This document shows positions 58,265-64,000 of a DNA stretch of 64,000 nucleotides, one piece after another. The stretch spans positions 2,250,501-2,314,500 of the forward strand of contig NZ_LT629775.1 in the NCBI RefSeq assembly GCF_900105395.1, in the 5' to 3' direction. Position 1 is the stretch's first letter. Each line of letters opens with the position of its first letter. The translations under genes were made by a program, and so were the position numbers. This DNA is from Streptomyces sp. TLI_053. GTDB lineage: Bacteria > Actinomycetota > Actinomycetes > Streptomycetales > Streptomycetaceae. The notes below the pieces were generated by a model. That model did no database searches. It was not told the DNA's origin and saw only the letters and a list, made by a program, of their open reading frames with translations.

Positions 58265-59908
58265 ATGACCAGTCAACCCACCGGGCCGCCGGACGAACCG
58301 GCCGCCACCCTCCCCGTCGACCGGGTGGTCTTCGGGATCGGCGCGGTCGCGGTGCTCGGGGTCGTCGCCTGGGGCATCTTCGCCGAGGACTCCCTCGGCC
58401 GGACCTCCAGCACCGCCCTCGGCTGGGTCCTGCACAACTTCGGCTGGCTCTTCGTCGTCGCCGCCGACGTCTTCCTCGCCCTCACCGTGCTGCTCGCGTT
58501 CAGCCGCTTCGGACGGATCCGGCTCGGCCGGGACGACGACGAGCCGGAGTTCTCCACCCTCGCCTGGGTGGCCATGATGTTCAGCGCGGGCATGGGCATC
58601 GGCCTGATGTTCTACGGCGTCGGCGAGCCGCTCCAGCTCTTCGCCGCCCCGCAGCCCGGCTCCGGCCTCGAACCGCAGTCGGCGGCCGCCGCCCAGCAGG
58701 CCCTGGAGTTCTCCCTCTTCCACTGGACCCTGCACCCGTGGGCGATCTACGCGGTCGGCGGCCTCGCGCTCGCCTACACCACCTTCCGCAAGGGCCGGGG
58801 CAACCGGATCTCCGCCGCGTTCGTCCCCCTGATCGGCGAGCGCGGCGCCGACGGCTGGCCGGGCCGGGCGATCGACCTGCTCGCCGTCTTCGCCACCGTG
58901 TTCGGCTCGGCCACCAGCCTCGGCCTCGGCGCCCTCCAGGTGGCCGACGGCCTCGGCTACGTCTCCGACGTCAGCAACACCGAGCGCACCCAGCTGGTGA
59001 TCATCGCCTCGCTGAGCGCCGCCTTCGTCCTCTCCGCCTTCTCCGGCGTGCACAAGGGCGTGAAGTGGCTCTCCACCGCCAATGTGGTGCTGGCCTCGCT
59101 GATCATGCTCTTCGTCTTCGTGGTCGGCCCCACCGTGTTCGTCCTGGACGCGATCCCCTCCAGCGTCGGCGGCTACCTCTCCGACCTGCTCGCGATGTCC
59201 ACCCAGACCGGTGCCTTCACGGACGAGAGCTGGCTCGGCAGCTGGACCATCTTCTACTGGGCCTGGTGGCTGTCCTGGGCGCCCTTCGTCGGCACCTTCA
59301 TCGCCCGCATCTCGCGCGGCCGCACCGTCCGGGAGTTCCTGCTCGGCGTCCTGCTGGTGCCCAGCGGGGCCACCGTGATCTGGTTCTGCGTCATGGGCGG
59401 CACCGCGATCCGGCTCGACAGCACCGGCGCCGCCGACCTCGTCGAGACCATCCCGCAGGGCGCCGAGGCCTCGCTCTTCGAAATGCTGCGCTCGCTCCCC
59501 GGCGGCACGGTGACCAGTGTGATCGCGGTCCTGCTGGTGATGACCTTCTTCATCACCAGCGCCGACTCCGCCTCGCTCGTCCTCGGCTCGCTCTCCAGCC
59601 GCGGTTCGCTCCACCCGCGCACCTGGCTGGTGGTGGTGTGGGGCGTGCTGATGGGCGGGGTCGCGGCCGCACTGCTGCTGGCCGGCGGGCTCACCGCGCT
59701 GCAGAACGCCACCATCCTGGTCGCGCTGCCGTTCGTCGGGGTGATGCTGCTGCTGTGCGTCGCGCTGGTGAAGGAGCTGCGGACCGACCCCGCCGCCGGA
59801 CCGTCCCGCTTCCACCCCGCCCACGGCCTGCGGGACGCCGTCCGGGTCGCCGTCGGCGAGGCCATGGCCGCCGCCCGCAACGGGAACCGGCGCCCCCCGA
59901 ACGGGTGA
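58265..59908 (+). CDS. BCCT family transporter (glycine betaine/choline), BetP-like
   Basis: 547 residues from ATG 58265 behind GAGAGG. About 12 membrane segments. SAGMGIGLMFYGVGEPL carries the GMGIG motif of Na+-coupled betaine carriers (BetP/EctP) and YWAWWLSWAPFVGTFIARISRGRTVREFLLGV is the BCCT signature helix. It imports betaine-type osmolytes. No extended C-terminal osmosensor is seen (tail ~40 residues, Arg/Pro). A dyad upstream may be a regulator site. Confidence 0.95.
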   Translation: MTSQPTGPPDEPAATLPVDRVVFGIGAVAVLGVVAWGIFAEDSLGRTSSTALGWVLHNFGWLFVVAADVFLALTVLLAFSRFGRIRLGRDDDEPEFSTLAWVAMMFSAGMGIGLMFYGVGEPLQLFAAPQPGSGLEPQSAAAAQQALEFSLFHWTLHPWAIYAVGGLALAYTTFRKGRGNRISAAFVPLIGERGADGWPGRAIDLLAVFATVFGSATSLGLGALQVADGLGYVSDVSNTERTQLVIIASLSAAFVLSAFSGVHKGVKWLSTANVVLASLIMLFVFVVGPTVFVLDAIPSSVGGYLSDLLAMSTQTGAFTDESWLGSWTIFYWAWWLSWAPFVGTFIARISRGRTVREFLLGVLLVPSGATVIWFCVMGGTAIRLDSTGAADLVETIPQGAEASLFEMLRSLPGGTVTSVIAVLLVMTFFITSADSASLVLGSLSSRGSLHPRTWLVVVWGVLMGGVAAALLLAGGLTALQNATILVALPFVGVMLLLCVALVKELRTDPAAGPSRFHPAHGLRDAVRVAVGEAMAAARNGNRRPPNG

Positions 59909-60058
59909 ACCCCGCCTCCCCGGGGCGGGCCGCCGCCCACCCCGGGGCACGGGCTTGACCTGCGGCGTTGCCATGGCCGCCCAAGCCGACGCCCACCCCC
60001 CACCCGGACTTCACCCGCACGTAGCGATCGTTAACACCGCCCTGGAAACCTCCCTGCC

Positions 60059-60244
60059 ATGAACGCCATCCTTCCGGCGACCTCCCAGGACCCGCGCTTC
60101 CCCATGCCCAAGCGCCACCGACGCGTCCTGGCCAGCTCCGCCGTCCTCGCTTCCGTCGCCCTGGGCATCCTCGGTGTCGGTGCCACCGTCGAGACCGTCC
60201 AGCACGGCACCGTCGCCACCGCCACGGCGACCGTCCGGAAGTAG
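60059..60244 (+). CDS. Small single-pass membrane or secreted peptide
   Basis: 61 residues from ATG 60059 (M16 at 60104 is the alternative). Basic PKRHRRVLASSAVLASVALGILGVGATVET then a short Thr/Ala-rich tail. The hydrophobic helix after HRR resembles a signal peptide. No ribosome site is clear, so the coding call is tentative; codon third-position GC is normal. Located alone between the BCCT gene and a repeat-rich gap. Confidence 0.4.
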   Translation: MNAILPATSQDPRFPMPKRHRRVLASSAVLASVALGILGVGATVETVQHGTVATATATVRK

Positions 60245-60585
60245 CCCCACCGCACACCGGTACCGGCGCGCACCGGCGCCGCCGCACAACAGCACCACGG
60301 CCCACCACCGCCCGCCCGCCTCGCTGCGGCGCGGGCTTTCCCGTGCCCGCTCCCACGCCCGGGGCGAGCGGGGGTGCCGGACGGGCCGGGGCGGGGCGTC
60401 ACGGGGCAGGGCAGGACGTCGCGGGGCGCGGCAGGGCGGGACGTCGCGGGGCAGGGCGGGGCAGGGCCGACGACCGCGGCGACAGGATCGGGGACCGGGC
60501 CGGGTCAGGTCGGGAAGGCCCGCCGCCGCCGACGACCGGCGAACCGGCGAGGACATCCCGCGAACAGCCGCCGGGCCGACGCGGA
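60245..60585. other. Gene-free gap with G-rich tandem-like sequence
   Basis: About 340 bases. 60388-60467 is made of GGGGCAGGGC, GGACGTCGCGGGGC and similar repeats (the GGACGTCGCGGGGC block occurs twice); otherwise no gene, and no clear hairpin beyond a GC-rich CACCGGTACCGGCG stretch at about 60255. Confidence 0.5.
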
Positions 60586-62427
60586 TCAGACCGGCTGACC
60601 GGCCCGGGGCGCGGCGGGGGCGGGGATCACGGGACCGGGGTCCGGCCGGGAGTGGCGGCCGGTGCCCGGGGCGGGGAGCAGGTCGGGGGCCGGCGCGTAG
60701 CGCGCCGCGGGGGCCCGGAGCAGCCAGCCCGGGGGGCGGGTGCCGCGCGGGGCGGGGGTGATCAGGCCCATCCGGTGGAGCAGGTCGAGCGCGTCGCGGC
60801 GGAGCGCGGTGCGGTCGGCGAGGTAGTCGCGGCGCCAGCCGGCCGGCAGGCCGTACTCGTCGGCGATGTCGCCGAGCACGCCGTCTATCAGCGCGTCGGG
60901 GACCGGCACGTCGGTGCCCGCGGTCTCGCCCGGCAGCGGCCGGACCTCCTCGACCAGGCGCTCGACCAGCAGCAGGGCCGCCTGGGCGGCCGTGTCGGCG
61001 CCGGGCAGGGCGAGGTCGGTGAGCTCCTCCGCCGGGTCGAGCAGGGCGACGCCCTCGGCCCGCTGCTCCGCCTCCAGGCCGAGGAAGTCGGCGAGCGCCG
61101 CCGGGCCGGTGCGGCCGTGGTCGCGCAGCCAGGCGCGCTGGTCCTCGGGCAGGTCGGCGGCGAGCACGGCCGGGGTCTCGGCCAGGCGGCGGCGGACGGC
61201 GGTGCCCGGCTCGGCCTCGGCGGCGCGGCGGATGAGGTCGGTGGCGTCGTCGGCGAGCGCGGGCGGGCCGACCGGGACGGCGCGGGCGAGTTCCCGGTCG
61301 ACCGTCAGCACCGTGGGACCGGCGGCGGCCGGGTCGGCGAGGGCCGCGGCGGGGAGGTCGGTGAGCACCTGCCAGTCGGCGAGCACGGCGAGCGCCATCG
61401 CGAGCTCGGCCCGGTCCGCCGGCCGCGCGGCCGGGCCGGGCCCGGGGCGGACGGCGTCCATCGCGGCGAGCAGGCCGTCCAGCGGGAGTCGCTCGGGGGC
61501 GTCGACCAGCAGGGCCAGCGCGAGGGCGAGCTGCGCGTAGCCGCCGGGGGTGAACGGGGCACCGGTGGCGGGGTGTTCGAGGCGACGGGTGGCACCGGGA
61601 CCGAGTCCCGCCTTGTGCAGACGGGCGTGCCAGGGACCGACCACCAGGCGGTAGCCGAGCAGGGTGTCGAAGCGCTCGGCGAGCCAGTCGCGGTGACGGC
61701 GGATCAGCGGGAAACCGTCGGCGTGCGGCCCGGAGGCGGTCACCAGCGGGTGGGCGACGAGCAGCCGGGCGGCTATCCGGCGTTCGGCGGCGGTGGTCGC
61801 GGCGGAACGATCCTGCGGGACGGTACCGGTACTCCGCGAGCGTTCGGGCTTGCGGTGACGGCCGGGCGTGCCCGGCTTGGCACCTGAGAGGACGACGGGC
61901 AGCGCGGCGGCGTCCCGGCGGGCACGGCGCAGACCACCGGCCGGGCGCGGTTCGCGGGCCCGCAGCGGTGCGGGGATGTGCGCGGTGGGACCGTGCCACC
62001 AGCTGACCTCGGCGGTCGGCGGCCCGGCGGCGAACGGGTCGGCGGCGGCCGGGTCGGCGACGAACGGGTCGACGGCGGACGGTCCGGCCGGGGCGCCGAA
62101 GTGGCGCGCCGGGTAGAGGCCGAGGGAGGCGGCGCAGAGGTCGTCGGCGGTACCGGGCTCGGCCTCGGCGAACCAACGAGCGAGCCGCAGCAACCCGGGG
62201 TCGGGCGAGAGCCCGGCGGCGGACGGGGAGCCGGGGTCGCCGACCGCCGCGGCGTCCTGCGGGGCGTCCTGCGGGGCGTCAGCTCCGGTGCCGGGGGCGA
62301 CCCGGGAGCCGGATCCGCGTACGACGACGACGGCGGTGGTGGTGCCCCGCCCCGCCCCGCCCGTGCGCCCGTCCGACCTGCCACCGGCCGTCCGCGCGGC
62401 GCCGGTCGCGTACTCCTGCTGCTCCAT
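60586..62427 (-). CDS. Orphan Wadjet-related protein: DUF2397-like tail fused to DUF2398 (JetB-like)
   Basis: 613 residues from ATG 62427. Residues ~75-175 contain LLRLARWFAEAEP, ASLGLYPARHFG and SWWHGPTAHIPAPLRA, which match the C-terminus of DUF2397/TIGR02677. Residues ~212-460 (AARLLVAHPLVTASGPHADGFPLIRRHRDWLAERF, LLGYRLVVGPWHARLHKAG, PFTPGGYAQLALALALLV, LTVDRELARAV) match DUF2398/TIGR02678. In Wadjet-type loci these are the JetA and JetB subunits of an SMC-like plasmid-defence complex. Here both lie in one polypeptide and neither the SMC ATPase (JetC) nor JetD nuclease is adjacent. Role outside Wadjet unknown. Confidence 0.7.
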   Translation of the reverse strand: MEQQEYATGAARTAGGRSDGRTGGAGRGTTTAVVVVRGSGSRVAPGTGADAPQDAPQDAAAVGDPGSPSAAGLSPDPGLLRLARWFAEAEPGTADDLCAASLGLYPARHFGAPAGPSAVDPFVADPAAADPFAAGPPTAEVSWWHGPTAHIPAPLRAREPRPAGGLRRARRDAAALPVVLSGAKPGTPGRHRKPERSRSTGTVPQDRSAATTAAERRIAARLLVAHPLVTASGPHADGFPLIRRHRDWLAERFDTLLGYRLVVGPWHARLHKAGLGPGATRRLEHPATGAPFTPGGYAQLALALALLVDAPERLPLDGLLAAMDAVRPGPGPAARPADRAELAMALAVLADWQVLTDLPAAALADPAAAGPTVLTVDRELARAVPVGPPALADDATDLIRRAAEAEPGTAVRRRLAETPAVLAADLPEDQRAWLRDHGRTGPAALADFLGLEAEQRAEGVALLDPAEELTDLALPGADTAAQAALLLVERLVEEVRPLPGETAGTDVPVPDALIDGVLGDIADEYGLPAGWRRDYLADRTALRRDALDLLHRMGLITPAPRGTRPPGWLLRAPAARYAPAPDLLPAPGTGRHSRPDPGPVIPAPAAPRAGQPV

Positions 62428-62743
62428 GTCGGGGACCAGACTAGACGGTGGGGGCGGCCCATGCTGGCAGCCGCCCGGGTCCCGACGACATCCGGCCGAA
62501 CGGCGGCCGGACCGCGACCGGAGGGCCACCGGGGTCCGGACGGGCACCGGACCCGCGTCCCACGGGCGACACGTCACCCCGGTTGCGCGGCCGGACCTAC
62601 GCACCGGTAACAATCTCATCCACGCCCCCTGCCGGTCGCCCGCGGCGCCCGGCAGGATGGCGACCGGCACGGGCGCGCCCGCTCCCCTGTCCGCCGCTCC
62701 ACCCGCCCCGTCCGCTCCCCCACCGCCCGGAGGACACCGCCGC
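62428..62743. other. Divergent gap between JetB-like and YhhN genes
   Basis: 316 bases without a recognised gene. The left end is the leader of the minus-strand gene; the last part contains the GGAGGA ribosome site of the YhhN gene. The segment at about 62604-62622 (ACCGGTAACAATCTCATCC) is AT-richer and may hold promoter elements. Confidence 0.4.
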
Positions 62744-63508
62744 ATGAGCATCCGTACGACCACCAGCGCCGTTCTCGGCGGCCGGCTGCGCTCCGCCGGC
62801 GGCCTGCTCACCGGCTACGCCGCCACCTCCGCGGCCCACCTGGGGGCGCTGCTCACCGGGACGCCCGCGCTGCGGCACGCCACCAAGCCCGCGCTGATGC
62901 CGCTGCTCGCCGCGCACAGCGTCACCCGGGCCACCGAGGCGGGCCGGCGCGCGCCGAAGCTGCTCGCGCCGGCGCTGCTGCTGAGCGCGGGCGGGGACGT
63001 GCTGCTCCAGCTCGGCGACGACACCGCGTTCCTGGCCGGAATGGGATCGTTCGCGGCGGCGCACGTCTGTTACGTGACGATGTTCGTCGGCCAGAGCGCG
63101 CTGACCGACCGGCGGCGGACGATGGTGGTCGCGGCGGCGTACGCGACGGCCTGGGTGACGATGGTGGGCCGGCTCTGGCCCGATCTCGGGGACCTGCGGG
63201 CGCCGGTGGCCGGCTACAGCCTGCTGCTCGCCTCGACGGCGGTCGCCTCGGCCGGGCTCGGGGCGCGGGGCGGCCTCGGCGGGGCGCTGTTCCTGCTCTC
63301 GGACACGCTGATCGCCACCAAGCTGGCGAAGTGGCGGGAGCTGCCGGGGCACGATTTCTGGATCATGGCCACGTACCTCCTGGCGCAGTACCTGCTGGCG
63401 AGCGGTGCGCTGCGGGCCGCCGAGGAGCGGGAGGCGGGGGCCGACGGTCCGGCGGCGGCCGGGGCACCGACCGCCGCCGGCGCGGGCGCGGCCCCGGCCT
63501 GGGCGTGA
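62744..63508 (+). CDS. YhhN/TMEM86 family lysoplasmalogenase-like membrane protein
   Basis: 254 residues from ATG 62744 behind GGAGGA. Seven or eight hydrophobic segments with THATKPALMPLLAAHS-type KPALMPLL, LSAGGDVLLQLGDDTAFLAGMGSFAAAHVCYVTMF and LLSDTLIATKLAKWRELPGHDFWIMATYLLAQYLL, the conserved Asp-containing helices of PF07947. It probably cleaves the vinyl-ether bond of lysoplasmalogens or a related lipid. The last ~30 residues are Ala/Gly-rich. Confidence 0.88.
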   Translation: MSIRTTTSAVLGGRLRSAGGLLTGYAATSAAHLGALLTGTPALRHATKPALMPLLAAHSVTRATEAGRRAPKLLAPALLLSAGGDVLLQLGDDTAFLAGMGSFAAAHVCYVTMFVGQSALTDRRRTMVVAAAYATAWVTMVGRLWPDLGDLRAPVAGYSLLLASTAVASAGLGARGGLGGALFLLSDTLIATKLAKWRELPGHDFWIMATYLLAQYLLASGALRAAEEREAGADGPAAAGAPTAAGAGAAPAWA

Positions 63509-63625
63509 CCGCTACCCGGGCCGGGGCCATGGCCGCGCCCGTGTCCGTGTCCGTGTCCACCGAATTCGCGGCCGCCACGCCCTGACGAACACCGGGCACG
63601 CCGCTCACCGCCCGAACGCGCCCGG

Positions 63626-63654
63626 GTGCCGTCGGACGCCCCGTCCGACGGCAC
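63626..63654. repeat. Hairpin A, copy 1
   Basis: GTGCCGTCGGACG (63626-63638) and CGTCCGACGGCAC (63642-63654) form a perfect 13-bp stem with a 3-base loop. Confidence 0.95.
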
Positions 63655-63667
63655 TCGGCTTTGCAAA

Positions 63668-63713
63668 GTGTCCGTCGACTTTGCAAAGTGCACTTTGCAA
63701 AGTCGACGGACAC
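63668..63713. repeat. Perfect 46-bp palindrome B, copy 1
   Basis: Both halves (63668-63690 and 63691-63713) are exact reverse complements without loop. Inside are two ACTTTGCAAAGT palindromes side by side (63678-63689 and 63692-63703); one more CTTTGCAAAG lies at 63659-63668. Confidence 0.95.
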
Positions 63714-63777
63714 CCGGGCAGGCCGCCCCAGGAGAAACGTTCCACCTCACGAAACCAGGGCCGACCGCACGCACGAA

Positions 63778-63808
63778 GGTGCCGTCGGACGCTGCGTCCG
63801 ACGGCACC
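63778..63808. repeat. Hairpin A, copy 2
   Basis: 15-bp perfect arms (63778-63792 and 63794-63808) with a single central base; same GTGCCGTCGGACG core as copy 1. Confidence 0.95.
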
Positions 63809-63827
63809 CCAGCACCGCAAAGCGGGA

Positions 63828-63863
63828 CGTGGACTTTGCAAAGTGCACTTTGCAAAGTCCACG
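63828..63863. repeat. Perfect 36-bp palindrome B, copy 2
   Basis: Halves 63828-63845 and 63846-63863 are exact reverse complements, again holding two ACTTTGCAAAGT units (63833-63844 and 63847-63858). Flanking bases differ from copy 1 but keep the symmetry. Confidence 0.95.
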
Positions 63864-64000
63864 AACACCCGCCACCCGCCCAGGTGCGGCCCGCACGCCA
63901 CCGGCCGCACCAGCAGGCCGCACGCCGGAGGCAGTACCGAACGGCCCGCACCAGCAGAAACGTCCCGTCAGGCGGACCCGGCGCCGGCCGACCGCCGACG

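Larger units (their letters stand above)
63509..64000. other. Gene-free right edge with two palindrome modules
   Basis: Nearly 500 bases with no gene that stands scrutiny. It contains a short GTGTCC triplet (63540-63557) and, from 63626, two copies of a module made of a GTGCCGTCGGACG hairpin and a TTTGCAAAG palindrome. The module copies start 152 bp apart. The next gene beyond the window is unknown. Confidence 0.7.

Noticed and set aside
60004..60040. AGCGATCGTTAAC upstream of the small peptide gene as a replication or operator site
   Set aside because: Only one short copy, no cluster of DnaA-like boxes and only weak symmetry.
63605..63910. Minus-strand peptide with DFAKCTLQS-type repeats in the right-edge palindromes
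   Set aside because: The residues are just translations of the TTTGCAAAGTGCACTTTGC palindromes; there is no ribosome site and the symmetry explains the pattern.

Overview
The window is very GC-rich, high-GC Actinobacteria DNA. Gene content (ergothioneine operon, Tad-type pilus locus, XRE/DUF397/DUF5753/DUF6879 regulator cassettes, Methyltransf_19, BTAD and SWIM/DUF6493 proteins), frequent GTG starts and ATGA/GTGA stop-start overlaps all point to the Streptomycetaceae (Streptomyces or Kitasatospora); the sequence alone does not decide the genus. No rRNA, tRNA, CRISPR array, insertion sequence or integrase was recognised. About 54 protein genes are annotated, including two disrupted loci.

Layout. 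1-1770: two coupled GT2 glycosyltransferases, the first cut by the window edge. 2162-5109: a SAM methyltransferase coupled to a PAS-GGDEF-EAL c-di-GMP protein. 5362-7763: GH15 trehalase/glucoamylase-like enzyme and a SRPBCC protein, joined by a 22-bp triplicated repeat. 7910-12493: egtABCD for ergothioneine. 12647-15516: a GlcP-like sugar permease and a bacterial nitric oxide synthase. 15459-19660: a TetR regulator divergent from an acyl-CoA dehydrogenase, thiolase and SDR (a beta-oxidation-like set). 19863-21236: a secreted S53 peptidase.

21288-31584 is accessory. It has a DUF397 + frameshifted XRE/DUF5753 pair, a frameshifted small protein running into a DUF6879 protein, an intact XRE/DUF5753 regulator, a GRDP-like protein with a Cys-rich tail, a hairpin, an APH-type kinase and another HTH protein. 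An identical 17-bp motif lies upstream of two of these transcription units. Four minus-strand genes follow: DUF6183-like, an orphan, a pseudo-caspase-like protein and a zinc-ribbon protein that resembles immunity proteins.

31722-46221 (minus strand) is a Tad/Flp pilus locus: a second pseudo-caspase-like paralogue, lipoprotein, secreted protein, CpaB/SAF, TadZ with a Gln/Tyr-rich tail, TadA, TadB, TadC, pilin-like, two TadE-like, one TadG-like and a LysM-BTAD membrane protein. Most of these genes overlap by a few bases, so they look like one operon. The two pseudo-caspase paralogues lie at or beyond its two ends.

46566-63508 is mostly ordinary: PNPOx-like, MaoC, metallo-beta-lactamase fold, DUF389, DUF6493 + SWIM, TesB, TetR, alpha/beta hydrolase with its MerR regulator (and a textbook MerR operator), a BCCT betaine transporter, a tiny membrane peptide, an orphan protein that looks like the C-terminus of Wadjet JetA (DUF2397) fused to JetB (DUF2398), and a YhhN lysoplasmalogenase. 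The last 400 bases hold no gene but contain two copies of a module made of long perfect palindromes, the most striking unexplained non-coding signal in the window.
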